Source: a bacterium (GTDB lineage: Bacteria > Electryoneota > RPQS01). From it: a DNA stretch of 64,000 nucleotides. The position numbers and the translations under genes are program-made. Below the pieces are notes generated by a model that saw only the letters and a program-made list of their open reading frames with translations, was not told where the DNA came from and made no database searches. The stretch is from the NCBI GenBank assembly GCA_013360195.1, contig JABWCQ010000010.1, positions 110,903 to 174,902 on the forward strand, written 5' to 3'. Of the stretch, positions 17,685-25,858 are shown piece after piece (position 1 is the first letter of the stretch; each line of letters opens with the position of its first letter).

Positions 17685-18206
17685 TTAATCGTGGCGATGC
17701 AATAGATGCGAGATAACGGCGAGATGATGGTCATCATGCTCGGCGACAAAAAAGGCGTGGTCAACTATGCGCATGGGCTGGTGCAGGCGCGGATGCAGCG
17801 CCGAACGATTGAGCAGCTCGTCGTCGCATTGTTCAATGGAATGCACAAGATGTGCGCGCGCAGTACGAAAATCGAGCAGAATTCGTTTGAGTTCGTGCTC
17901 GTTGTGATTTGCATTGTGTGTCTTGGAGTTCTGCAAGTCGGCTGGACGCAGCGCCGCCGTGCCAAGGCGAAAATCCAGAATACGACCGTTCCACAGTTCT
18001 TCCAAGTCGAGCAGATGTCCGGCGTGTTCCTGAACCGACCATTCGCCGCCCGGCTTGGCAATCAAACGGCGGTGGGATACATCGTGCAAGCGCTCTTCAA
18101 GACGAGCCGGCGTACCACGCAGCCGCTCAACGATCATCGGCAGCATTTCATTTGGCAGACCGAGTTTGAACTTGCGTTCGAACCATTTCCCGGGAGCGTG
18201 CAGCAT
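17685..18206 (-). CDS. DinB/YfiT-superfamily protein
   Basis: A 173-residue four-helix-bundle protein of the DinB_2 type. The usual metal-binding histidines are visible: WSVQEHAGHLLDLEELW (about 57-73) and a C-terminal HDDHHLAVISHLLH (about 158-171). Members are often thiol-dependent transferases or hydrolases using bacillithiol or mycothiol, but the substrate is not readable here. It sits between hpaG (3 bp gap) and hpaE (7 bp gap), so it is tightly embedded in the operon. A glutathione- or thiol-dependent isomerase step, or detoxification of a reactive intermediate, is possible but speculative. Confidence 0.78.
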   Translation of the reverse strand: MLHAPGKWFERKFKLGLPNEMLPMIVERLRGTPARLEERLHDVSHRRLIAKPGGEWSVQEHAGHLLDLEELWNGRILDFRLGTAALRPADLQNSKTHNANHNEHELKRILLDFRTARAHLVHSIEQCDDELLNRSALHPRLHQPMRIVDHAFFVAEHDDHHLAVISHLLHRHD

Positions 18207-18209
18207 ATA

Positions 18210-18980
18210 TTACTTGCCAAGAATCGGTGAAATAACCTGATTTCCCTGCACAACTTTGTTTTCCAGTGCGCCGATGCCCTGTACCTCCAGTCGCATCGTA
18301 TCGCCTGGGAAAACATGCGAAAGACCGGCGGGAGTGCCGGTCCAGATTTGATCGCCTTCTTCGAGCGTCATAATCATCGAGCAATACTCGATCATTTCTT
18401 CGAGCGAATAAATGAGGTCCTTTGTCGAACCGTGTTGGCGCAATTCGTCGTTAACGTAGGTTTTCAGTTCAACATAATGCGGTGAACCGAATTCGTCCGA
18501 GGTTACTATCCAAGGTCCGATCGGGCCGAATGTGTCCCAGCCTTTGCCAATTAGCGGCGGGCGAAAATAGGGACCGATGTGATCACGTATGGTCACATCG
18601 TTGCCAATCGTGTAGCCCTGCACATAGTCCAGCGCATCTTTGGATTTGACGTTGCGGCAGGTTTGACCAATAATCGCGACCAGCTCTACTTCGTAGTGCA
18701 TGTATTCGCTCTTAGGCGGCATCAACACATTGGCTTTGTGGCCTACAAGCGACGTCTGTGGTTTTAAGAAAATTGCCGGGAGTTCGGGTTTGGCGAGATT
18801 CAGCTCTTTTGCGTGATCTGCAAAATTCAACGCTATGCCGATGACTTTCTTAGGTTCGTTGGGCGGAAGCCAGATAACGCTATCCGAATGATGCTCGGTT
18901 CCGTCTTTCGAGATCAGGAGATTGTCTTTGAATTCTCCCGTATGTAATTGGCCGTTAGCGGCCCAGCGTGCGAGTTTCAA
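18210..18980 (-). CDS. hpaG: Fumarylacetoacetate hydrolase family protein (HpaG-like decarboxylase/isomerase)
   Basis: A 256-residue single FAH domain. Motifs: IGIALNFADHAKE (about 48-60), PAIFLKPQTSL, the metal-site HYEVELVAIIG (about 95-105), GNDVTIRD (about 127-134), and TGTPAGLSHVFPGD near the C-terminus. In this cluster it would decarboxylate and isomerise the HpaE product. E. coli HpaG is a tandem duplication of this domain, whereas here only one copy is present, so either it forms a homodimer doing both steps or the second activity is encoded elsewhere. Confidence 0.85.
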   Translation of the reverse strand: MKLARWAANGQLHTGEFKDNLLISKDGTEHHSDSVIWLPPNEPKKVIGIALNFADHAKELNLAKPELPAIFLKPQTSLVGHKANVLMPPKSEYMHYEVELVAIIGQTCRNVKSKDALDYVQGYTIGNDVTIRDHIGPYFRPPLIGKGWDTFGPIGPWIVTSDEFGSPHYVELKTYVNDELRQHGSTKDLIYSLEEMIEYCSMIMTLEEGDQIWTGTPAGLSHVFPGDTMRLEVQGIGALENKVVQGNQVISPILGK

Positions 18981-19034
18981 GGATTAGTAGAAGGTTTGAG
19001 GTACGAAGGTGCAACTGGGTTAAACAGCCGCGGA

Positions 19035-19081
19035 GCGGGTGGGATCGTGCTCTGGAGGGGTTAAACACTTCACCCACCCGC
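19035..19081 (-). other. Inverted repeat in the spacer between the aldolase gene and hpaG
   Basis: GCGGGTGGG and CCCACCCGC face each other across about 29 bases in the 111 bp spacer. On either strand no U run follows, so this is more likely an mRNA-processing or attenuating hairpin than a terminator. Confidence 0.35.
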
Positions 19082-19091
19082 CCACTTGGCA

Positions 19092-19979
19092 TTATATCAA
19101 ATGGTAACTTTTCATCACGCTGCGCAAGCGCTCCTGATTGGCGGGACTCATTTCGCACAGGGGCAAACGAACTTCGAAACTAATTTTGCCCATCCACCCT
19201 AATCCGGTCTTGATGGGTACGGGGTTTATTTCGTAGAAGATGGCGTCATTCAGCGGCAGCATGTGATAGTGCAGCTCTCTTGCCTCTTCCCACTTGCCTT
19301 GCGTGACAAGATTATACACATTCGCAGTTTCGCGCGGGAGCAGATTCGCGGTGGCGCTTAAGAATCCTGCTCCGCCGATGGCAAGAATCGGGAAACAAAG
19401 TAACTCGATTCCTGAATAGACAAGAAATTCGCGGCCCATGCGGTGCAACAACCGGTTGATGTGCTCGAAATCTTTGTTGGACTCCTTGACTCCGACCACA
19501 TTCGGGCATTTCTCAACAACACGCGCGACGGTGTCCGGTTCGATGTTCACTGCGGTGCGGCCTGGAATATTGTAGAGAATCACCGGAATACCGACCTGTG
19601 ACGCGATACTGGTGAAATACCTGATCAAGCCTTCCTGTGACGGGCGATTGTAGTACGGTGCAATCAACAACAATGCGTCTGCGCCAATCTTTTCGGCGTT
19701 TCTCGAATACATCACGCCTTCGGCGAAATTGTTGCTGCCTGTTCCGGGCATGAAGGGCACGCGACCCGCTATCACTTCCTTGGCGACAGCATGCACACGC
19801 ATGCGTTCTTCCTGAGTCAACGAGCTTGGTTCGCCGGTTGTTCCCGTCACGGAAATGCCGTGCGCGCCACTTTCAATTTGCCAGTTTATCAGGTTCTGTA
19901 AGGCGGTTTCGTCCACTTTGCCGTCTCGGAACGGTGTGGGAACGGGTACAATTGAACCACGAAGTTGTGTCGTTTTCAC
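19092..19979 (-). CDS. DapA-family aldolase, probable 2,4-dihydroxyhept-2-ene-1,7-dioate aldolase
   Basis: A 295-residue class I aldolase of the DHDPS/NAL family. Lys165 (GVKESNKD) should form the Schiff base, Tyr136 lies in LYNIPGRT and the phosphate-like loop is GTTGEPSSLT (46-55). In true dihydrodipicolinate synthases the loop normally continues GESATL; the GEPSSLT form and the position next to hpaG fit the DapA-family aldolase that replaces HpaI in some 4-hydroxyphenylacetate clusters (TIGRFAM HpaI-NOT-DapA). It would release pyruvate and succinate semialdehyde. A role in lysine synthesis remains possible. The start is GTG at 19979, directly abutting the stop of the preceding gene (TAAGTG). 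Confidence 0.78.
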   Translation of the reverse strand: MKTTQLRGSIVPVPTPFRDGKVDETALQNLINWQIESGAHGISVTGTTGEPSSLTQEERMRVHAVAKEVIAGRVPFMPGTGSNNFAEGVMYSRNAEKIGADALLLIAPYYNRPSQEGLIRYFTSIASQVGIPVILYNIPGRTAVNIEPDTVARVVEKCPNVVGVKESNKDFEHINRLLHRMGREFLVYSGIELLCFPILAIGGAGFLSATANLLPRETANVYNLVTQGKWEEARELHYHMLPLNDAIFYEINPVPIKTGLGWMGKISFEVRLPLCEMSPANQERLRSVMKSYHLI

Positions 19980-20498
19980 TTATTTCAGGAGAACCAGTTT
20001 TTGTGTGAAGGTTACATCGGCTGCGCGCATTCGCGCAAAATAGTTGCCGCTTGCCAATTCATTTGCAGACCAATTCATCTGGTGAACGCCGGCGGCAAAA
20101 GTACCTTTGGCGATGACTTCAACCAACCGGCCTGTTATGTCGAATAGCTCCACCGTGACTTCTCCTGACTGAGGCAGTGAAAAGCTTATATTGGTCGATG
20201 GGTTGAACGGATTTGGGTACGCGGCATGAAACTCAATCTGCATAGGCAACAACTCGTCAATTCTGCCGGCTGGAGCGTACAGCGTCGCGCGCATAGTCGG
20301 CCAATATCCGCTGCGAATTGAGTTGCCGTCTACCGTAATCCGCTTGGCGATGCACTGTCCGACGGTTCCGCGCAACTTCAGGCCGGACGAAGAATGCAGT
20401 GCATCTGCTGCGCCGCCGCCTAAAACCGAAATTGGAATCGCCGCCGGGTCGGCGAACGCAGCCACCGCGATTAGCACCATAGTGAGCAGTAATCTCAT
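19980..20498 (-). CDS. Small secreted protein with T9SS type A sorting tail
   Basis: A 172-residue exported protein: signal peptide (about 1-17), a short domain of about 70 residues (LKLRGTVGQCIAKR) and then the canonical C-terminal sorting domain starting at AYPNPFNPSTNISF (about 93-106), with VELFDITGRLV and a final FTQKLVLLK. The tail directs export by the type IX system and usually surface attachment. It overlaps the upstream gene by 4 bp (ATGA) and its stop touches the aldolase start, so it is co-transcribed with catabolic genes. Function unknown. Confidence 0.85.
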   Translation of the reverse strand: MRLLLTMVLIAVAAFADPAAIPISVLGGGAADALHSSSGLKLRGTVGQCIAKRITVDGNSIRSGYWPTMRATLYAPAGRIDELLPMQIEFHAAYPNPFNPSTNISFSLPQSGEVTVELFDITGRLVEVIAKGTFAAGVHQMNWSANELASGNYFARMRAADVTFTQKLVLLK

Positions 20499-21463
20499 TC
20501 TAAAGTCTTTTCGATACTGACGGACGCTCCGCTTCGTGACGGACGCGAATCAACACTATGATCGGGGTAAAACGTTGCAGTCAAGCTGGCATACCAGAAC
20601 CTGTCTCCGCCCTGTCCCTGTGTGACACGGCCGTTCAAATACACCGTATATTCGTCTGCTTCGCTCACCTGAAGCAGTGTTTGCACCGGTATCGTGATTT
20701 CCTGATTCGTGAATGCGGGAAATTCAGCCGGTACGCTATGCACGCTGTAGTAGGCCACATCGGTACCGGCAGCATCCACTTCAAGAGCGTGACATAACTG
20801 GACTCTGTCGTTGATACCGTTTAGATGTGAAATCTGAAGCTGCACCACAGACTCACAGACGATCACACCAGGCCCGTTGGCCGTTACCGTTGCGCTTAGT
20901 TCCGCGTAGCTTGTCCAATTCGCTGTCAGTTCGGTTGTAGCACCGGAAGCATCGCCAGAGAGGCGCACGGACGGGGCAGATATCGTCAATGTGTCGCCGT
21001 GTACTGTTATCGCAACCCCTTCGCCCGTCGAGAGGGTCAAGTCGTCCTGTAACCCGTTAATGCTGCGCACAGCGACCGAATCATCGATAGAAGCGGAACG
21101 CAAGCTATAGGCGGTCGACGCAAGTTGAATTCGAGGCGCAAGTGTGCCTGCCGTTGTAACTGTTTCGAGCCAGTAGGGTTCATCAAAGAGAAGATTCAAC
21201 TCGCTGGAGGTGCCCAGCAATACGTCAAACACTCCGTTGACCGTCGTGACCAACTGGCTTTCCACCCAAAGTGGCTCGCCGCCGCCGCTTTCAGAGTCAA
21301 ATATTCTGAACAGAATCGGGTATTCCCCGTCCGGCACAGGTGCCCCGGCATCATCGGTAAGAACTCCTTGAAAACTGATGTAACGCGGGACTTCAGCATG
21401 GAGGGACTTGACAGCCCAGAGAAGCGTCAAGCATGCACAAAGGATGAGTGAGTGGCGAAGCAA
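20495..21463 (-). CDS. Secreted protein of unknown function
   Basis: A 322-residue exported protein starting at TTG (21463) with GGAG nine bases upstream and a signal peptide (about 1-23). Residues about 27-100 form a domain often seen at the start of large secreted proteins (YISFQGVLTDDAGAPVPDG, then PLWVESQLVTTVNGVFDVLLG). The remainder is beta-rich with a long Ser/Thr/Val segment and no sorting tail. It is probably the first gene of the operon running through the T9SS protein into the aromatic-degradation genes, overlapping the next gene by 4 bp. Role unknown. Confidence 0.8.
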   Translation of the reverse strand: MLRHSLILCACLTLLWAVKSLHAEVPRYISFQGVLTDDAGAPVPDGEYPILFRIFDSESGGGEPLWVESQLVTTVNGVFDVLLGTSSELNLLFDEPYWLETVTTAGTLAPRIQLASTAYSLRSASIDDSVAVRSINGLQDDLTLSTGEGVAITVHGDTLTISAPSVRLSGDASGATTELTANWTSYAELSATVTANGPGVIVCESVVQLQISHLNGINDRVQLCHALEVDAAGTDVAYYSVHSVPAEFPAFTNQEITIPVQTLLQVSEADEYTVYLNGRVTQGQGGDRFWYASLTATFYPDHSVDSRPSRSGASVSIEKTLE

Positions 21464-21676
21464 TCCGTTTCTCCAAGTTAGGCTTTTTCAATCTAAAAGG
21501 TACAAACAAATACCTATAAATGAAAGGGTTGGTCGCTGTTTGGCCACATACACAGAGAGTTCTCAGAGAGCGAAATAACAGGAAGTTAGGAACAAACCTA
21601 AGACAGGCTGAGAAGAATTCGAGGACGCTTGGCGGGAGAAGCCAGAGGCAAGAGAATGCTCAACTTACAGAGAAAA

Positions 21677-21700
21677 GCGGGCAGCATGTCTGCTGCCCGC
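21677..21700 (-). terminator. Intrinsic terminator of the kamA-family gene
   Basis: Perfect 10 bp stem GCGGGCAGCA/TGCTGCCCGC with a 4 nt loop, followed on the minus strand by TTTTC. It lies 30 bp past the stop of the radical SAM aminomutase gene. Confidence 0.8.
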
Positions 21701-21730
21701 CAGGCGCCAACGGCAGTTCAGGGGGTGCGG

Positions 21731-22861
21731 TCAGGCGGCCAAGTCCGCCAAAACCTCGTCTGCCATGACATGAGTCGAGATAATGTTTCTGTAGTCATCA
21801 AGCCAGTACGCTTCGGGATTCCGTCCGAAAATCATCACTCTGCCCTCATTCTGCGGCTCGGCGGCATTGTGATAACGGAACACAATTAGTTTTGCCGTCA
21901 TGGCGACAGGTTCAATCTTGCCGGTCATGTGTGACATCACAAACCTGACTCGCTTGGCCAAACCGGAAGCCTGTGCGCGAGCGGCCTCAATCATGGCCAT
22001 GTTGCGTTCGATTGGAGTCACGTAGGGCCCGTTTCCGGCGGTGGGACGGCATTGGAAGACGTAGTAGGGCGGAACTCCGATGAATGACAATGAGTCCCAA
22101 AGCTCACGGAGTGTCTCTGTACTGTCGTTCACACCGCGAATGATAGGGTGTTGATTCACCACGCACGCACCGGCATCCAGCAGAGCACGCAGTCCATCGA
22201 CTGCCGGTACTGTCAACTCGCGCGGATGATCAAAATGTGCCATGATATACACCTGCCGGTCACGGGACCGATACTTGCCCAAAAGGTCAAGCAGTTTCGG
22301 GTCATTCAGAATCCGATAGGGATTGAAGGCGGGCAACTTGGTGCCGACCCGTACTATTCGAACGTGCGGGATCGCAAACAACTGCTCAAAAATCTCCTCG
22401 AGCCGCAGAGTCGCGAGGATCAGCGGATCGCCGCCGGTCAAGAGTACATTGCTAATCTCTGGATGACGGCGAATATAGGCAAGGCCGGGTTTGATGTCCT
22501 TGACAACCTCTTCGTTATCATTCATGAACAGCCGTTTGCGAAAGCAATAACGGCAGTAGCCGGCGCAAACATCGCTGCAAAGAAGCAATGCCGTGGACGG
22601 ATATTTGTGCTCAAGTCCCGGGACTCGGGTGTAGTTGTGTTCTCCTGAGGCGTCAAGTTTGCCGAAGTCATCCATCTCGCGGATGTTCGGCATAATTAGC
22701 TGTTTTATCGGGTCGTCCGGATCGTTCCAGTCGATAAGTTGCTGGTAATAGTCGTTGCTGCGAAATACGAATTTTTCTGTGACTACTCGCAGTTCGTCTT
22801 TCTGCTCTTCGGAGAGCTCGGCCACCTGCTTTAAGCGGGTGATGTATTTCGGATTTTTCAT
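21731..22861 (-). CDS. KamA-family radical SAM aminomutase-like protein
   Basis: A 376-residue radical SAM protein of the lysine 2,3-aminomutase family. The 4Fe-4S cluster cysteines are C99, C103 and C106 (CAGYCRYC); LLTGGDPL is the SAM-binding glycine motif and ACVVNQHPIIRGVND the later conserved block. The family uses PLP plus SAM to move an amino group from the alpha to beta carbon. The segment where lysine 2,3-aminomutase has VxDAPGGGGK reads instead FVMSHMTGKIEPV, so the lysine-binding aspartate is not evident and the substrate is uncertain. EpmB-type modification of elongation factor P is less likely because no efp or epmA is nearby. Monocistronic. Confidence 0.82.
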   Translation of the reverse strand: MKNPKYITRLKQVAELSEEQKDELRVVTEKFVFRSNDYYQQLIDWNDPDDPIKQLIMPNIREMDDFGKLDASGEHNYTRVPGLEHKYPSTALLLCSDVCAGYCRYCFRKRLFMNDNEEVVKDIKPGLAYIRRHPEISNVLLTGGDPLILATLRLEEIFEQLFAIPHVRIVRVGTKLPAFNPYRILNDPKLLDLLGKYRSRDRQVYIMAHFDHPRELTVPAVDGLRALLDAGACVVNQHPIIRGVNDSTETLRELWDSLSFIGVPPYYVFQCRPTAGNGPYVTPIERNMAMIEAARAQASGLAKRVRFVMSHMTGKIEPVAMTAKLIVFRYHNAAEPQNEGRVMIFGRNPEAYWLDDYRNIISTHVMADEVLADLAA

Positions 22862-23167
22862 CCGAACCTCCTTTCCATCTGAGTCGTGCAGGCGAACCCT
22901 TCTGATTTCCTAGAATTTCCCTGCTAAGTTGAGCGTACTACCCTTTCTATTGGAATTCGACTTTAATAAGGTGCATCAAGCGAGGCGAAACTGCAAGGAC
23001 GTTTTGGACAGATTTCGAAGCTAAGTGAAGCAATATCAATGGTCATTTAATGAACAGCGTTTATTAAACCTCTACATTGCCAATTTCTGAATACTCTGAT
23101 AGTTGTTCATAAGTTGAACATTGTTGGGTCAACTGAGTTTTCGGTGCATTGCGGCATGAATGCAAAA
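22862..23167. other. Intergenic AT-rich region upstream of the kamA-family gene
   Basis: No gene is visible. It should hold the promoter of the kamA-family gene on the minus strand, but I find no convincing -35/-10 pair. It contains repeated GTTCAT/ATGAAC-like words around 23040-23120. Confidence 0.4.
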
Positions 23168-23196
23168 CGGGCGAGGCCACCGCTGGACCTCGCCCG
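23168..23196 (-). terminator. Intrinsic terminator downstream of the T9SS protein gene
   Basis: Perfect 9 bp stem CGGGCGAGG/CCTCGCCCG with an 11 nt loop, followed by TTTTGC on the minus strand; 126 bp past the stop at 23322. Confidence 0.7.
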
Positions 23197-23321
23197 ATTT
23201 CGAATGCGTGTACGCTACGACACCTGCTTGCGTACGCACACGCTCTATGTCTGAGGTCCGCGGCACGGGCCTCACAAACTGGCGACCGGAGATAAGAAGT
23301 CGCCTGCTCCCTGCTTGGGAA

Positions 23322-25310
23322 CTACTTCATCAAAACCATTTTGCGGGATTGCATCAGCCCATTCACTTCGAGACGGTATAAATACACGCCGGAAGCCAGC
23401 GAAGAGCCGTCGAAGTTCACGGCTTGAACACCAGGTTCAAGCGGCGAGCTGTTTAACAATGTCGCGACTTCTTCACCGAGGACGTTAAACACCTTGAGGG
23501 TCACGCGAGCCGATTGTGCAAGATCAAATTGTATGGTCGTGCTCGGATTGAACGGATTCGGGTAATTCTGATGGAGCGTGAACTGGCTTGGAACTCCCGG
23601 TCGACCGTTATCCACCGAACTTGTCACGAGGGGCGGCATATCGGTAGAGTCCACATGCAATACTGGCGAGTTATTTGGCCAGAGCGGCATGTTCGGGATG
23701 TCGTTTATGTTAATTCGCTGATAATGCACCGGATTGTCGGTTGGCGAACCGGTCGGGTTATCGCCGACAGCCCCTCCCGCATCGCGGTCGAAGATGTAGC
23801 TCAGGTGCAAGAAGCTTTCGCCATTGTATTGCGTGACTGTCTCGGCAAGCGTCGCGTCACGTTCGTGTGCACTTTCGCCTACTTCCACGAATTGACCCGT
23901 ATTGGTGTTCGTAACGTTTACAGCCTGTGTCCAAGCAACGCCTTCATTCCATGATTTGGAAATCCAGACATCCTGCATCGGGATGCCGATGTTCGACCAG
24001 TTATCGGAATCGGCCAGAACGAAACAGCAATAGAGATGATTCGTAATCGGGTCAATCGCGAGGTTTGGACGCTGAAGCACATACTGCCAATCACCCAGAT
24101 CGGCCGCCCAGTTCGTATCACCATAGGTGGCATCAACCGCGAAAATTGGTGAGACGTAACCCGAGTCGCTGCCCCAATGCCAGATTTGCGACGAGTATCG
24201 CGAGATCGTACCTTCAAGCGAATAGTAGTGCGTTGTCATGAAGGCAATGTGCACGTCGTCGTCCTCGTCCAACAGGACCGAACAGTCCGTGTAGGCGCGG
24301 AATGTATCGGCATCGCATTGCAGCGTATCACCGGAGGCGCAATCCCAATCCGGATAAGCGAAGTTCGTTACGTTGATTTCCGGTGCCCAGTTGAGTCCGC
24401 CGTCTTCAGAAATCGAGTAAACGACATCATTATTGTACTGAGTCGGATTGTTGTCAAGCGTGTCCCGGCTCTTTGTCCAGGCAATTACAACGCGATCTGT
24501 GTAGCGTGAACAGGCAATGTCAGGTGCGATGACCATGACGGTATCCATTTCTCGGAAGTGCGCACCACCCGAAACGGGTTCCCAGAGAATGTCCACACAG
24601 AAGTCTCCGTCAAATTGTGGAACTCCGCGGGAATAGTAGATACGCTGCGGATCGCCAGCCTGTCCGCTGGCCGGGTTCTCCGTTGACACCAAATGGAGCT
24701 TGCCGTGTCTATCCATCGCGGTCTTTGGCCAGATAATCTCCATCTCCTCATTGTTCTCGAAGAGATAGGTTGGCTCCGATCCCGTCATCGCGCCGGCCCG
24801 CGCAACAAGGTCAAAGCTCGCGGCGGTATGCGCAGTACCATTTTGGACAATCTCCTGATGAAAGCCAGGAAAGGCAAAACCGTTGGGCTTCACGGCAAGG
24901 GAGACATATCCGCCTCGAGTTGAACCGTCGGCTTGGCCCTGTTCAATCGTAAAGGACTCTGTTGCTGGATCCCAGACATTGTAATAGGCGTGTCTGTCGT
25001 TGAAGCTTGCGTCTTCCGCTCGCATCCACACGACATGTACAAACCCGAGTTCGTCGACACCGATCATTTTCCCTGAGGTACCATTATGCTGATAATCGTA
25101 CCACGTGTTTCCGGCAACATACGCTGTGCCGACCAAATCATCCAACGCATCGCGGTGGGGACCATACGTTGAAGGATCTGGAATGTGCTCGAAGGCGGGG
25201 GTTTCACGGCCATCAACCGGCTTTACATTTCGCATTGGCTTGGTAGCCGAGGCGAGAACAGCCGAGTTCACCACCGCGAACGTCAAAAGAACTAAAACGA
25301 ACCGATTCAT
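23322..25310 (-). CDS. Secreted sialidase-like beta-propeller protein with T9SS sorting tail
   Basis: A 662-residue exported protein. A signal peptide (about 1-21) is followed by a region with repeated Asp-box-like motifs (VYSISEDGGLNWAPEINVTN, VWISKSWNEGVAWTQAVNVTN) and DELGFVHVVW/DEDDDVHIAFM strands, the pattern of a BNR/sialidase-type propeller. Residues about 575-662 are a type A sorting domain: NYPNPFNPSTTIQFDL, VFNVLGEEVATLL and a final RKMVLMK. Catalytic arginines of true sialidases cannot be placed, so a binding or structural role is as likely as hydrolysis. It is transcribed alone. Confidence 0.85.
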   Translation of the reverse strand: MNRFVLVLLTFAVVNSAVLASATKPMRNVKPVDGRETPAFEHIPDPSTYGPHRDALDDLVGTAYVAGNTWYDYQHNGTSGKMIGVDELGFVHVVWMRAEDASFNDRHAYYNVWDPATESFTIEQGQADGSTRGGYVSLAVKPNGFAFPGFHQEIVQNGTAHTAASFDLVARAGAMTGSEPTYLFENNEEMEIIWPKTAMDRHGKLHLVSTENPASGQAGDPQRIYYSRGVPQFDGDFCVDILWEPVSGGAHFREMDTVMVIAPDIACSRYTDRVVIAWTKSRDTLDNNPTQYNNDVVYSISEDGGLNWAPEINVTNFAYPDWDCASGDTLQCDADTFRAYTDCSVLLDEDDDVHIAFMTTHYYSLEGTISRYSSQIWHWGSDSGYVSPIFAVDATYGDTNWAADLGDWQYVLQRPNLAIDPITNHLYCCFVLADSDNWSNIGIPMQDVWISKSWNEGVAWTQAVNVTNTNTGQFVEVGESAHERDATLAETVTQYNGESFLHLSYIFDRDAGGAVGDNPTGSPTDNPVHYQRININDIPNMPLWPNNSPVLHVDSTDMPPLVTSSVDNGRPGVPSQFTLHQNYPNPFNPSTTIQFDLAQSARVTLKVFNVLGEEVATLLNSSPLEPGVQAVNFDGSSLASGVYLYRLEVNGLMQSRKMVLMK

Positions 25311-25527
25311 GTTGACCTCCTGCTTGGATTACCCGGGAGGACTGTGCCCACCAAGACACGGGTCAACTTACTGCAAAAGTCGTGCTACGTGCATACTTTT
25401 TTGTAAATATATAATTTTTATTCTTATATGTATATATTCGTTTCAAAAAATGAGTGCATTCTATGCATCATTTGCGATGTTTTCTTGCGCAGCAAGTGTG
25501 CAAATCAAGTAACTTAACAAATGAAAA

Positions 25528-25554
25528 CGGCCTCCCTGGACTAAATGGAGGCCG
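25528..25554 (-). terminator. Intrinsic terminator downstream of the DUF2892 gene
   Basis: Stem CGGCCTCC/GGAGGCCG with an 11 nt loop followed by TTTTCAT on the minus strand, 44 bp past the stop at 25599. The rest of 25311-25598 contains only an AT-rich stretch, probably promoter DNA for the T9SS gene. Confidence 0.75.
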
Positions 25555-25598
25555 CCAATCAACCCGGATTCAAGGTTAATCCGTATGTGAGCGTTTCG

Positions 25599-25793
25599 TT
25601 ATTTGGCCGGTTTGGTCGAGCAAGTGTTCGCGCCGCACATGGTATAAAGCGGACACCAGCCCATCAGCGCGGTAGCCAGGGGGATTATTCCCAAGGCGCC
25701 CCACCAAGTTTTGCCAAAGATGCCCCAGGCAATCAGGCCAAGACCTACAATAATGCGAATCGTCTTGTCCGCGGAACCTACGTTGACTTTCAT
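25599..25793 (-). CDS. DUF2892 (YgaP-like) inner-membrane protein
   Basis: A 64-residue protein with two closely spaced membrane spans (IIVGLGLIAWGIFG and GALGIIPLATALMGW) and the family's CPLYTMCGANTC ending. This is the membrane part found fused to rhodanese in YgaP and often free-standing. The cysteines in the short cytoplasmic tail suggest sulfur or persulfide handling, but that is an inference from the family. It follows two Crp/Fnr regulator genes; the arrangement suggests one of them controls it. Confidence 0.88.
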   Translation of the reverse strand: MKVNVGSADKTIRIIVGLGLIAWGIFGKTWWGALGIIPLATALMGWCPLYTMCGANTCSTKPAK

Positions 25794-25832
25794 ACCTGAA
25801 TCTCCTCAGTTCAATTTACGGATAAATAAAAA

Positions 25833-25858
25833 GCGACTGAGTAAACTTACTCAGCCGC
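25833..25858 (-). terminator. Intrinsic terminator after the first Crp/Fnr gene
   Basis: A 12-position stem (11 pairs, one mismatch) with a two-base centre, followed by TTTTTATTT on the minus strand. It begins at the stop codon of the regulator gene, so it would reduce read-through into the DUF2892 gene. Confidence 0.7.

Noticed and set aside
19092..19979. Lysine-biosynthesis dapA
   Set aside because: Position beside hpaG and the GEPSSLT loop favour the HPA-pathway aldolase; not fully excluded.
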